A stretch of DNA of 49,709 bases. Source: Bacteroidota bacterium. GTDB lineage: Bacteria; Bacteroidota; Rhodothermia; Rhodothermales; Rubricoccaceae. This document shows, one piece after another, positions 9,495 to 19,564 of this stretch. Made by a program: the position numbers and the translations under genes. Within the stretch, counting starts at the first letter, position 1. Each line of letters opens with the position of its first letter. The notes beneath the pieces were generated by a model. That model was not told where the DNA came from. It saw only the letters and a list, made by a program, of their open reading frames with translations, and did not search any database. The stretch lies in NCBI GenBank assembly GCA_039821555.1, contig JBCBNX010000026.1:1-49709 (forward strand), given 5' to 3'.

Positions 9495-11558
9495 CTACCC
9501 GACCACAAACACGTGCGCCGGTAGCACATGCGGGTCGAGCGCGACAAAGTTGTGGGTGCCGCGCCACTCGTAGCGCTCGCCGCCGAGGAGGTCGGTGACG
9601 CCGTAGGGCTGGTGCTCGTCGATGCCGAGCTCCCAGAGCGGGAGGTTGACCCAACCCGCCTGCACGTGGTGCGGGTCGAGGTTGACGACGCAAAGAATCG
9701 TGTCCATCGAGCCGTCCTCGCGGCGGGCCTGCTTGCTGTAGGCGATCAGCTGCGGGTTGTCCGTCTCGTGGAAGCGCAGGTTGCGCATCCGCTGCAGCGC
9801 CGGGTGCGCGTGGCGGATCTCGTTCACGCGCTGCATGATCGGCTGGAGGCTCGTCGGGTCGTGCCAGTTCCAGGCGCGCACCTCGTACTTCTCGTTGTCG
9901 CGGTACTCCTCGCGCTTCTCGTGCTGGTGGTTGTAGACGTGCTCGTAGGGCGGGCCGTAGATGCCGTAGGCGCTGGAGAGCGTCGCCGCGAGCACGAAGC
10001 GGGCGATGTGCGTCGGCCGGCCGCCGTCGCGGAGCTCGTCTGTGAGGATGTCCGGCGTGTTGGGCCAGAAGTTGGGGCGGTAGTACTCGCCGACCTCCGT
10101 CTGGAACAGTTCGCGGCAGTAGTCCTGGAGGCCCTGCTTGTCGCTGCGCCAGGAGAAGTAGGTGTACGAGTTGTTGTAGCCCAGCTTGGCGAGCGTGTAC
10201 ATCACCTTCGGGCGGCTGAAGGCCTCGGCGAGGTAGATCGTCTCCGGGAAGCGGTCGCGGAGGTCGGCGAGGCACCACGCCCAGAAAGCGAACGGCTTCG
10301 TGTGCGGGTTGTCCACGCGGAAGACCGTCACGCCGCGCTCGATCCAGAACTCGAACACGCTCTTGAGCTCGTTCCAGAGCGCGGGCGCGTCGTCGGTCTC
10401 AAAGTCGAGCGGGTAGACGTCCTGGTACTTCTTCGGCGGGTTCTCAGCGTAGCGGATCGTGCCGTCGGCGCGGTGCTGGAACCACGTTGGGTGGTCTTCC
10501 ACGTACGGGTGGTCCGGCGAGGTCTGGAAGGCGACGTCGAGCGCGACCTTCAGGCCGACCTCATCGGCCTTCGCGACGAAGCGCTCGAACGCCTCCATGC
10601 CGCCCAACTCGGGGTGCACCGCCTTGTGACCGCCCTTCGTGCCGTCGCCGCCGCCATCGTTATACAGGGCACCGCCAATGGCCCACGGGCTGCCCGGCTC
10701 GCCGTGTGCCGCGACGGGGTTGTTGTCCTTGCCCTTGCGGAACTCGACGCCGATCGGGTGGATGGGCGGGAGGTAGACGATGTCGTAGCCCATCTCCTTG
10801 ATACGCGGCAGCCGATTGGCCGCGTCGTCGAGGGTGGCGTGACGGTTGGGGTCGTCGCCAGCGGAGCGGGGGAAGAACTCGTACCACGCGCCGAAGCGCT
10901 CCAGCACCGGCCCGACGCGCACCTGCAACCATTGCGACGCCACGAGGCCCTCGCGCGGGTCGTTCTCGTAGGCCAGCCGCGCCGTCTCCGCGCTCAGCGC
11001 CGCGTCGAGGTCGCCGTCGGCCAGCGCGTTGGCGAGCGCCGTGAGCGTCTTCTTGTCGGTCCCCAACGCGTTCTTGGCGGCCTTCTTCAGGATCGTGCTG
11101 CCGTCGAGCAGTTCCATCTCGACCTCCTGCCGCGGTGCGCCGCCCTCCACGCGGCGGCGGAACTGGTCCTGCCACGTCGCAAAGCGGTTCATCCACGCGA
11201 CGACGCGGTAGCGCCACCGGCCGAGGCGGTCGCAGGTGAACGCCCCGTAGAAGTCGTCGTTGTGCTTGCCGTTGGGGAAGGTCTCCAGCACCATCGGGGT
11301 GGTCTGCACCTTGCCGTCGACGGGGCCATATTGCAACTCGACGCCGAGCTTGTCGTGGCCGTCCGTGATGACGCCTGCGTGGACGTTTACCGCCTCGCCC
11401 TCCGCGCGTTGAATGGGCCAGCGGCCGCCGTCAATTTCAGGCGACACCGACACGATGACGGCCCGGCTCCAGCGTTTAGGGAGAGCCAGCAGGTCCGTGG
11501 TAGCGCCGGTGGAGGAACTTGAAGATGAGGCCGAGGTCGAAGGGGTGGTTGCAGGCAT
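9495..11558 (-). CDS. glgE: GlgE, alpha-1,4-glucan:maltose-1-phosphate maltosyltransferase
   Basis: GlgE (GH13_3) extends alpha-1,4-glucan chains with maltosyl units from maltose 1-phosphate. The 687-residue length is normal. After a serine/threonine-rich N-terminus, a beta-sandwich domain starts near RWSRAVIVSVSPEIDGGRWP; a helical insert with LKKAAKNAL follows. The barrel carries the nucleophile D416 in VFRVDNPHTKPFAFW and the acid/base E445 in YLAEAFSRPKVM. YLPPIHPIGVEFRKGKDN near 262-280 is typical of the family. It probably heads a two-gene operon with treS-mak, whose product is its substrate. The branching enzyme GlgB that completes the pathway is not in the window. The start ATG has no Shine-Dalgarno sequence. 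Confidence 0.95.
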   Translation of the reverse strand: MPATTPSTSASSSSSSTGATTDLLALPKRWSRAVIVSVSPEIDGGRWPIQRAEGEAVNVHAGVITDGHDKLGVELQYGPVDGKVQTTPMVLETFPNGKHNDDFYGAFTCDRLGRWRYRVVAWMNRFATWQDQFRRRVEGGAPRQEVEMELLDGSTILKKAAKNALGTDKKTLTALANALADGDLDAALSAETARLAYENDPREGLVASQWLQVRVGPVLERFGAWYEFFPRSAGDDPNRHATLDDAANRLPRIKEMGYDIVYLPPIHPIGVEFRKGKDNNPVAAHGEPGSPWAIGGALYNDGGGDGTKGGHKAVHPELGGMEAFERFVAKADEVGLKVALDVAFQTSPDHPYVEDHPTWFQHRADGTIRYAENPPKKYQDVYPLDFETDDAPALWNELKSVFEFWIERGVTVFRVDNPHTKPFAFWAWCLADLRDRFPETIYLAEAFSRPKVMYTLAKLGYNNSYTYFSWRSDKQGLQDYCRELFQTEVGEYYRPNFWPNTPDILTDELRDGGRPTHIARFVLAATLSSAYGIYGPPYEHVYNHQHEKREEYRDNEKYEVRAWNWHDPTSLQPIMQRVNEIRHAHPALQRMRNLRFHETDNPQLIAYSKQARREDGSMDTILCVVNLDPHHVQAGWVNLPLWELGIDEHQPYGVTDLLGGERYEWRGTHNFVALDPHVLPAHVFVVG

Positions 11559-11875
11559 GGACGAATTGAACGTTTATTGAGCAAGAGGCCGTGTGAATGA
11601 AACCCCCGCTGTAGTGAAATAAAAGGCCGGGCTGTCCAACAAAGACGACCCGAGCCTATTGAGACGAGCAGGCAGACGCCGATATCAGCAAGGAGTTGAG
11701 CGTTGAATGACTTGCGCTGCATCAGGGTTCGCCCGAGGCGAGACGAAAGCAAAGCACGCACGCCCACCCCCTAAGCATAGCACTTGATGACCATCCCCGT
11801 CGTCATGCTTCCATAGCCCCTCCAGCAAACGCCGCGAAGCTCCTCACCTCTGCGCGGCACGCCCACCCCCCACCC
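11559..11875. promoter_or_regulatory. Divergent control region between glgE and glgX
   Basis: These 317 bp separate the start codons of glgE (minus) and glgX (plus), so both promoters should lie here. The stretch is clearly richer in A+T than its flanks around 11565-11700. On the minus strand a TTTG followed 18 bases later by TATTTCAC (about 11615-11650) resembles the Bacteroidota -33/-7 promoter pattern, but the match is weak. No open frame and no clear operator palindrome was found. The last bases before glgX are C-rich (cacccccc type), with no Shine-Dalgarno sequence. Confidence 0.4.
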
Positions 11876-14116
<2,241 letters not shown>

Positions 14117-14120
14117 CGCG

Positions 14121-14287
14121 CTAGGGCGTGTGGACATTGATCGGGTCAGGTGCTCACGAGACGCCGTTTGCGTCTCCGAAAGGCGCACGAGGAGCGCGAT
14201 CCTGTAGGATCGGGGGACGAGTGGAACGCAGCGGAGGCCGAACGGAGGCCATGAGCGCCGATCAGACCGATTGTCCACACGCGCTAG
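14121..14287 (+). mobile_element. 167-bp inverted-ended repeat element, copy 2
   Basis: Same element and orientation as at 1912-2078, differing by a single base (14283, where the right end reads CGCGCTAG instead of CGCCCTAG). It sits between convergent genes, 4 bp after the glgX stop. Its right CTAG contains the TAG stop codon of the argD-like gene. The bases before the left CTAG (CGCG) match those before the right one, so the true target duplication might be longer than 4 bp at this site. Confidence 0.85.
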
Positions 14288-15510
14288 GAGAGCGCCTCAG
14301 CCAGCGCCTCAGCGAGCGAGTCGACGGCCTCGAACGGCGTCGTGAGGGGCGGCATCAGGCGCAGCGAATGCGCGTGCCCCGAGGTCCCGACGAGAATACC
14401 AGCGTCCCGCAGCGCGTCCCGGACGGGTCCCGCAGGCCGGTCGAGTTCGACGCCGAGGAGCGCGCCGCGGCCTCGCACATCGACTACGCCATCGAGCGAT
14501 GCAAGTGCGGTCTTGATCGTGCCGAAGAGCTGCACGGCGCGCGGCATCAGGCCGTCCTCGGTGAGCGCGTCGAGCGTGGCGGCGACGGCGGCCATCGCGA
14601 GCATCCCGCCGCCAAACGTCGTCCCTTGGTCGCCCGGCTTCACCGTCGCCGCGATGCGGTCGTGGACGAGCGTCGCCCCAACAGGCACGCCTGCGCCGAG
14701 GCTCTTGGCGAGCGTGATGAGGTCGGGCGTGACGCCGACGTGCTCACCGTACGAGAACGTGCCTGTGCGCCCGACGCCCGTTTGCACCTCGTCGAAGATG
14801 AGCAGTGCGTCATGCTCGTCGCAGAGGCGGCGAAGTGCCTGGTAGTACCCCGATGGGGCCTCGAAGACGCCCGCCATGCTCTGGATCGGCTCCAGAATCA
14901 CCGCCGCCACATCGCCCGCCTCCAGCGCCTCCGCGACGGCGCCTTCCCAGCCAAACGGCACGAACCGCGTCTCGGGGAGCACGCTGCGGTAGGGCGCGTG
15001 GTACTTGTCGCCCCACGTCGTGGCGAGGCTGCCGAGCGTGCGCCCGTGAAAGCCGCCTTTCGTAGCGATAACGTGCTGCTTGCCCGTGAACGCCCGCGCG
15101 AGCTTGAGCGCCGCCTCGTTGGCCTCGGTGCCGGAGTTGCAGAAGAAGACGCGCCCAAGCCCGTCCGGTGCGAGCGCAACGAGCTTCTCAGCGGCTTCGG
15201 CGCGGATGGGGCTGTAGACGGCGTTCGAGTAGAAGAGCAGCGTCTCAGCCTGCTGCTGAATAGCCTCGGTGACGCGCGGCGGGCAGTGGCCGAGCAGCGC
15301 CACGCAGTGCCCGCCGTAGAAGTCGAGGTAGTGCCGCCCCGCGTGGTCCCACACGTCGATGCCGTCCCCGCGCACTAGCGCGACGGGCGGCTTGCTGTAG
15401 GTCGGCAGCGTGACGGCGTCCTCCAGCGCAAGCGGGTCGAAGGTCGCGGTGTTGAAGGAAGCGGTGTCGAGGGAAGCGTCGAGAGCGGCAGGGTGCGGGT
15501 CGGGAGTCAT
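14284..15510 (-). CDS. argD: Class III aminotransferase, probably acetylornithine aminotransferase
   Basis: The 408-residue protein is a PLP-dependent class III aminotransferase. It shows FCNSGTEANEAALKLAR (about 123-139, cofactor phosphate contact), FDEVQTGVGRTG with D240, and the Schiff-base lysine K269 in ITLAKSLGAGVPVGA. The FDEVQTGVGRTG segment is typical of ArgD, which makes acetylornithine in arginine synthesis and often also works on succinyl-diaminopimelate; LysJ-type or GABA-type enzymes are the alternatives. The first 30 or so residues are a variable extension, so the start could be internal. Its stop codon lies within the border of the 167-bp element. No other arginine gene is present nearby. 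Confidence 0.8.
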   Translation of the reverse strand: MTPDPHPAALDASLDTASFNTATFDPLALEDAVTLPTYSKPPVALVRGDGIDVWDHAGRHYLDFYGGHCVALLGHCPPRVTEAIQQQAETLLFYSNAVYSPIRAEAAEKLVALAPDGLGRVFFCNSGTEANEAALKLARAFTGKQHVIATKGGFHGRTLGSLATTWGDKYHAPYRSVLPETRFVPFGWEGAVAEALEAGDVAAVILEPIQSMAGVFEAPSGYYQALRRLCDEHDALLIFDEVQTGVGRTGTFSYGEHVGVTPDLITLAKSLGAGVPVGATLVHDRIAATVKPGDQGTTFGGGMLAMAAVAATLDALTEDGLMPRAVQLFGTIKTALASLDGVVDVRGRGALLGVELDRPAGPVRDALRDAGILVGTSGHAHSLRLMPPLTTPFEAVDSLAEALAEALS

Positions 15511-15596
15511 AGCGAGGTGGCAGTCGGTGAACGGGCAGCATGGATCCCCGTCACAATGCGTATCCGGTTAGTGAGTTCGGACCGGGGCCAACCACG

Positions 15597-16193
15597 CTAC
15601 CCGACGAGCGCGTCGAGCATCCGGTCGCGGTCGGCGGCGGTGAGGCGGCCGAGGCCGTGCAGCTTGTCGAGCGCCGCGCGCACGGCGACGAGGTCCGTGC
15701 CTGGATCGGGTGAAGTGGCGGCCTCCGGCGGAGCGACTGCCTCCGGCGAGGCGGCGTCCTGCTCCAGCATCGCGTCTACCTCGGCGATGAGCACCTGTTG
15801 GAGGAAGCGCGACACGTACTCCGTTGCCTCGGGGTGCGCCGAGAAGTCGAGCGTGTCGGTGACGGTGGCGCGGCCGCGGTTCACGTCCACGTCGAGCTTG
15901 CGGCCGCCGAGGAACTGCTTCTTCTCCTGCACGCGCACCACGTCGCGGTAGTGGATGGTGAGCGGCGGCTGGAAGTCGTGGTTCTGGTAGACGAGGCGGT
16001 CGGCGAGGAAGACGACGCCGTCCTTGGCCGAGCCGAGGCGCGTGGCGTCGTAGAGCGCGAGCACGTCGTTGGGGTGAACGCCCTTCGCGTAGTCGCCGAG
16101 CGCACCCTGGAGCTTCCCGCGCGGAATCTCCGGCGCGACGTAGAGCCCGTGCTGTGGCGCGTGAGGGAGGTACTCGCGGACGAGAGCGTTCAT
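15597..16193 (-). CDS. Hypothetical protein, possibly with a bacterial PH-like domain
   Basis: The 198-residue soluble protein has no signal peptide or membrane segment. Residues about 35-135 alternate short beta strands and end in a long helix (GVVFLADRLVYQNHD, then PLTIHYRDVVRV, then an amphipathic ATEYVSRFLQQVLIAEVDAML). This pattern resembles bacterial PH-like domains, but the match is by eye only. A proline/alanine/glutamate-rich linker (about 145-167) leads to a short helical tail, DRDRMLDALVG. The first 16 codons exist a second time at 16821-16874, on the far side of parDE. The function is unknown. Confidence 0.7.
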   Translation of the reverse strand: MNALVREYLPHAPQHGLYVAPEIPRGKLQGALGDYAKGVHPNDVLALYDATRLGSAKDGVVFLADRLVYQNHDFQPPLTIHYRDVVRVQEKKQFLGGRKLDVDVNRGRATVTDTLDFSAHPEATEYVSRFLQQVLIAEVDAMLEQDAASPEAVAPPEAATSPDPGTDLVAVRAALDKLHGLGRLTAADRDRMLDALVG

Positions 16194-16201
16194 TGGCGTG
16201 A

Positions 16202-16507
16202 TTAGCGAAAGTAGAAAGGAGTCACATCGCGCTCGCCTCGCATGATGCGCACGACAGCGATACCGGCACGCTCGTCCAGGGCTTCATAGTAGATCACGTA
16301 GGGGCGTACGACAAAGCTGCGGAGGTCGCGGCGAAGATCCTCACGCGCACGCCCCATCAGGGGTTGCTCGGCAAGCAGCACCGTCGTGTCATAGAGGCTA
16401 CGGACGAGCGTATCAGCCTTGTCGCGGCCTGCCGACTGGACCACATAGTTCCAGATAGCTTCGAGATCGTCCTCGGCAGCTTGGCGGAACTGGACACGCG
16501 GGGTCAT
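16202..16507 (-). CDS. parE: ParE-family toxin of a toxin-antitoxin pair
   Basis: The 101-residue protein has the RelE/ParE fold pattern: an N-terminal strand and helix (VQFRQAAEDDLEAIWNYVVQSAG), a GRAREDLRRDLRSFVVRPYVIYYEA core and a final strand with IAVVRIMRGERD. ParE toxins inhibit DNA gyrase and are neutralised by ParD; RelE-like ribosome-dependent RNases share the fold, and the conserved catalytic set of RelE is not obvious here. Its ATG overlaps the parD stop (ATGA, 4 bp), so it is translationally coupled to the antitoxin. The 8-bp gap to the downstream hypothetical gene suggests the three are now transcribed together. Confidence 0.9.
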   Translation of the reverse strand: MTPRVQFRQAAEDDLEAIWNYVVQSAGRDKADTLVRSLYDTTVLLAEQPLMGRAREDLRRDLRSFVVRPYVIYYEALDERAGIAVVRIMRGERDVTPFYFR

Positions 16508-16764
16508 GCCCCTTCCGAAGCTGCCTCCTGCTTCGCGTGCATCCGAGCCAGAAAGGCGTCCGGGTCGAAGTCGCGCGGTGGTCCGCTATCGATGCCGCGC
16601 TGGATCTCTTCACGCAGATCGCTCAACTTGGCCTCGCGGTGCCGGTCCTGCGCTTCGAGCAGCCGCAGAGCCTCGCGCACGACCTCGCTCGCCGAGGCGT
16701 AGAGCCCCGTTTCCACGCGGGTCTTGATGAATGCCTCTAGTTGCGGCGTGAGCGATACGTTCAT
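16504..16764 (-). CDS. parD: ParD-family antitoxin
   Basis: The 86-residue protein starts with a ribbon-helix-helix domain (MNVSLTPQLEAFIKTRVETGLYASASEVVREALRLLE, shown in pieces: strand MNVSLTP, helices about 9-20 and 26-40). The charged tail with FDPDAFLARMHAKQ would wrap the toxin. ParD antitoxins bind their own promoter. Unlike most genes here it has a plausible Shine-Dalgarno sequence (AGGA six bases before the ATG). A TTGACA hexamer lies 36-41 bases upstream of the ATG, though no good -10 box follows. These signals fit an imported cassette. Confidence 0.9.
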   Translation of the reverse strand: MNVSLTPQLEAFIKTRVETGLYASASEVVREALRLLEAQDRHREAKLSDLREEIQRGIDSGPPRDFDPDAFLARMHAKQEAASEGA

Positions 16765-16820
16765 AGCAGATCCTGAGCTTTCCTATGGCTAGCGAGAAAT
16801 GTCAATCTTTGCTACCGGGG

Positions 16821-16874
16821 CTAGGTTCCATGCTGCGGCGCGCGGGGGAGGTACTCGCGGACGAGAGATTGCAT
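16821..16874 (-). pseudogene. Duplicated 5' fragment of the hypothetical gene at 15597-16193
   Basis: Reading on the minus strand from ATG at 16874, the fragment encodes MQSLVREYLPRAPQHGT and then stops. The intact gene starts MNALVREYLPHAPQHGL. The two DNA copies share a 22-base identical core and the similarity ends at the same codon. The fragment lies 5 bp after the stop of the upstream hypothetical gene, where a complete gene would be expected. The parDE pair lies exactly between fragment and intact copy. Confidence 0.8.
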
Positions 16875-16879
16875 GGGTG

Positions 16880-17617
16880 TCAGCTATCGGCTGAGGGCTC
16901 TCGGTCGAATGTGAGATAGTCCACGCGCTCAAAGTCTGGGACGCTACGTACAACCCGTCCCTGAACGTACAGCCCAAAACCAGGATTCTCTAGAAGAACC
17001 GTCTGGCCGGGCTTCGTCGGACGATTGTCCCAGAAGTAGGGTCCTTTCAAACCGATGTCGCAGGCGTCTCTGGCCTTCAAGAAATCGTCCAGAAGAGTGG
17101 AGTGGTGAACACCCTCGATAGACGGAGCCGAGCGAGTAGTTGAGCTAAATCGGAACGTCCCCTTGACGTGGTCCCAACTCAACTCTTCGAGGGCTTCGCC
17201 CTTCCTACACCAGCTGTACTCCAGCCCAGTCCCAGCTATGTCGAAGGCAATCACATCTGCGTCTATGGCTGTGGAGAACTCCCGCGCTGTGGGTAACATG
17301 CTCAGCCACTCAAACCAAAAGCCGGTGTAGGTCAGCTTGTGGACGGAGGTCCATGTGTGCCCCCTCATGCCCACCACGAAGCATAGGTCCTCGGCTAACA
17401 CTACCTCACTTCCGAGAACCTCTCGCCTCCATTCGTGTGCATGCTTAGCGAGAGCCGCAGCTGTCTCCTCGACGGAGGCTTGGACGAGCCAGACATGATT
17501 GCCGCTATCGATAGCGGTTTGACTTCGCCCTCGCTCTTTGTCCCACCGCTTTGTGGCCCAATCGTGTACGAACTGCTCTTCCCATCTACGACGTTCATCG
17601 GACTTGTGGTCGCTCAC
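16880..17617 (-). CDS. Hypothetical protein coupled to nuoN, low GC
   Basis: The 245-residue soluble protein is not recognised. It begins with a charged helix (SDHKSDERRRWEEQFVHDWATKRWDKE) and is rich in Trp, Phe and Tyr, with no signal peptide or membrane segment and no clear catalytic motif. The GTG at 17617 is chosen because it overlaps the nuoN stop (GTGA) and because the frame upstream is only an arginine-rich shadow of nuoN. Base composition is unlike the neighbours: a 60-base sample (17041-17100) is about 53 percent GC against roughly two thirds around it. Together with the adjacent parDE pair this suggests acquisition by transfer. An immunity- or defence-type protein is possible but nothing in the sequence proves it. 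Confidence 0.65.
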   Translation of the reverse strand: MSDHKSDERRRWEEQFVHDWATKRWDKERGRSQTAIDSGNHVWLVQASVEETAAALAKHAHEWRREVLGSEVVLAEDLCFVVGMRGHTWTSVHKLTYTGFWFEWLSMLPTAREFSTAIDADVIAFDIAGTGLEYSWCRKGEALEELSWDHVKGTFRFSSTTRSAPSIEGVHHSTLLDDFLKARDACDIGLKGPYFWDNRPTKPGQTVLLENPGFGLYVQGRVVRSVPDFERVDYLTFDREPSADS

Positions 17618-19113
17618 GGCGCAACCGCCATCGCCGCGCCGCCGTCGAAGAACGCGCGGGTGGCTTCGAGGACGCCGCCGGGGAGCAGGCCGAGGCCGAG
17701 CAGCGCGACGGCACACGCGATGAGCACGACAGCGGTGAGCACGGGCGGAGCCGCGAGCGGGACGCCCGGCGCGATGGCGGTGTCCTTGTCGGAACGCGCA
17801 TAGAGGACGCCGACCACACGGAGGTAGTAGAACGCCGACGCCGCGCTCGCGAGCACGCCGATCACGGCGAGCCACGCCATGTTGGCCTCCACGACGCCCG
17901 CGAAGACTTGGTACTTCCCGATGAACCCGGCCAGCGGCGGGAAGCCGGTCAGGCCGAACATGAACACGCCCATCGTCGCGCCAAGGAGCGGGCGGCGGAA
18001 GCCCGCCCCCTTAAGGTCGTCGAGCGACTGGACGGCGCCGTGGGCGTCGTCATGCTCCAGCGCGGCCAGTACGCCGAACGCGCCGAGGTTCATCACGGTG
18101 TAGGCGAGGAGGTAGTAGAGCGCGCCGCCGTAGCCCGTCGCGTTGGCGGCGACCAGTCCCGCGAGGATGTAGCCTGCGTGCGCCACCGACGAGTAGGCGA
18201 GCATGCGCTTCACGTTCGTCTGGTTGAGCGCGAGCACGTTGCCGCCGACCATCGTGAGCGCGGAGACGACGGCCAGCACGAGCGTCGCGTTGGTGCCTGC
18301 CGGGATCGCCTGCCACAGCACCACGATCAGCGCGGCAAAGGCGGCCGTCTTTGAGGCCGTGGACATGAACGCGGTCAGCGTTGTGGGTGCGCCCTGGTAG
18401 ACGTCCGGCGTCCACATGTGGAACGGCACGGCTGAGACCTTGAAGAGGAAACCGACGAGCAGCAGCGCCACGCCGCCCACGAACAGGCCGACGTTGCCCG
18501 TCTCGGCGAGCGCCTCCGGCATCGCGGCGAGCATCATCGTGCCCGTCGCGCCGTACATCAGCGCGATGCCGTAGAGGAAAAAGCCCGTCGAGAATGCGCC
18601 GAGGAGGAAGTACTTGAGCGCGCTCTCCGGCCCGCGCTCGCGCTCGCGGACGAGGCCCGTGAGCACGTAGAGGCACACCGACATCGTCTCCAGCCCGACG
18701 AACGCCGTCACGAGGCTGCCCGACCCGGCGAGTGTCATCATGCCGATGGAGGCAATCAGGATGAGCACGTAGACCTCGGCGAGGCTGTGGCCCGTGCGGC
18801 GGAGGTAGGGGATCGAGAGCACCGTGCTCGCGAGCGCGCCGAGGAGCACAACGGCATTGGCGAATGCCGCGTAGCCGCCTACGCGGAGGTGATCGGCAAA
18901 GACGCCCACCGCATCGCCGCTCATGCGTAGCGCTTCGATGCCGAGCGCCACGGCCAGTGCCGCCACCGTCAGCCACGGCACGAGCGGCCCGGCGTCGGTT
19001 GCGTTCGCCGCGTTCGGCCGAAACGCGTCGATCAGCACCAGCGCGAGCGCCGTCAGCCCGAGCACCCACACCGGCAGCACGGCCAGCGAGTCAGAAAAGA
19101 GGGAATCGTACAT
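17614..19113 (-). CDS. nuoN: NADH-quinone oxidoreductase subunit N
   Basis: NuoN is one of three antiporter-like proton-pumping subunits in the membrane arm of complex I. The 499 residues are almost entirely membrane helices. The conserved glutamate of the pump (TAFVGLETMSVCLYVLTG) and the key lysine (GFLFKVSAVPFHMWTPDVYQG), followed by PTTLTAFMSTASKTAAF, are all present. It lies downstream of pcd behind an octamer palindrome and overlaps the next gene by 4 bp. Length is normal and the start ATG has no Shine-Dalgarno sequence. Confidence 0.96.
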   Translation of the reverse strand: MYDSLFSDSLAVLPVWVLGLTALALVLIDAFRPNAANATDAGPLVPWLTVAALAVALGIEALRMSGDAVGVFADHLRVGGYAAFANAVVLLGALASTVLSIPYLRRTGHSLAEVYVLILIASIGMMTLAGSGSLVTAFVGLETMSVCLYVLTGLVRERERGPESALKYFLLGAFSTGFFLYGIALMYGATGTMMLAAMPEALAETGNVGLFVGGVALLLVGFLFKVSAVPFHMWTPDVYQGAPTTLTAFMSTASKTAAFAALIVVLWQAIPAGTNATLVLAVVSALTMVGGNVLALNQTNVKRMLAYSSVAHAGYILAGLVAANATGYGGALYYLLAYTVMNLGAFGVLAALEHDDAHGAVQSLDDLKGAGFRRPLLGATMGVFMFGLTGFPPLAGFIGKYQVFAGVVEANMAWLAVIGVLASAASAFYYLRVVGVLYARSDKDTAIAPGVPLAAPPVLTAVVLIACAVALLGLGLLPGGVLEATRAFFDGGAAMAVAP

Positions 19114-19126
19114 CAGAGGTATGAAA

Positions 19127-19186
19127 GTGTGGACGTGTGAAGGTGTGGACGTTCATACGTGTACACGTCCATACCTGCATACGTCG
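19127..19186 (-). repeat. Octamer palindrome leader of nuoN
   Basis: The spacer between pcd and nuoN is made of consecutive 8-bp units in one register: GTGTGGAC, GTGTGAAG, GTGTGGAC, then GTTCATAC, the self-complementary centre GTGTACAC, and GTCCATAC and CTGCATAC. The two halves are roughly inverted copies. The nuoN ATG lies 13 bp from the first unit. Confidence 0.85.
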
Positions 19187-19477
19187 TTAGACCCACACGA
19201 AGCGTTCGATGGCCTTGGCGAGCTTCACGTCGCGCTCGGTGATGCGGTTGCCCGCGTCGTGCGTGGTCAGGCGCAGCTCGATGCGGTTGTAGACGTTGCG
19301 GAGGTCGGGGTGGTGGTTGTGCTGCTCAGCATAGAACGCCATGCGCACGATGAACGACACGGCCGCGCGGAAGTCGGAGAACTCCAGCCGCCGCAGGAGC
19401 GCGTCGCCGTCGCGCGTCCAGCCCGGAAGCTGGTCCAGCGCGGCGTTGATCTCAAGGTCGGAGAGCGGAGCGGGCAT
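19187..19477 (-). CDS. Pterin-4a-carbinolamine dehydratase (PCD/DCoH)
   Basis: PCD dehydrates 4a-hydroxytetrahydropterin so that tetrahydropterin can be recycled. The 96-residue protein carries the family signature with histidines and proline (AEQHNHHPDLRNVYNRIELRL, then TTHDAG), followed by the usual ITERDVKLAKAIE helix. The start at 19477 (MPAPLSDLEINAAL) is chosen over an in-frame ATG at 19510, because the extra residues are translated from the heptamer repeat. It lies between nhaD and nuoN. A pcd homologue among complex I genes was reported in Rhodothermus marinus; why it is there is not known. No aromatic amino acid hydroxylase is in the window. Confidence 0.92.
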   Translation of the reverse strand: MPAPLSDLEINAALDQLPGWTRDGDALLRRLEFSDFRAAVSFIVRMAFYAEQHNHHPDLRNVYNRIELRLTTHDAGNRITERDVKLAKAIERFVWV

Positions 19478-19482
19478 GGGAC

Positions 19483-19564
19483 GTGGCAAGTAGCAGGTGA
19501 CAAGTGGCAAGTGGCAAGTGCGAGCGGACTCCTTGCCACTTGCACCTTGTCACTTGATACTCAA
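19483..19564 (-). repeat. Heptamer palindrome leader of pcd
   Basis: A strict 7-bp register runs through the whole spacer: GTGGCAA, GTAGCAG, GTGACAA, GTGGCAA, GTGGCAA, GTGCGAG, a 7-base centre, then the inverted units CTTGCCA, CTTGCAC, CTTGTCA and CTTGATA. It starts five bases after the pcd ATG on the plus-strand map and ends at the stop codon of nhaD. Confidence 0.9.

Noticed and set aside
14128..14287. Short open frame shared by the copies of the 167-bp element
   Set aside because: It runs out of the element into unrelated flanks and has no protein-like pattern; the identity among copies comes from the DNA repeat.
17618..17875. N-terminal extension of the low-GC hypothetical gene up to 17875
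   Set aside because: The added 86 residues are an Arg/Pro-rich reading of nuoN in another frame; the GTG overlapping the nuoN stop gives a sensible start.
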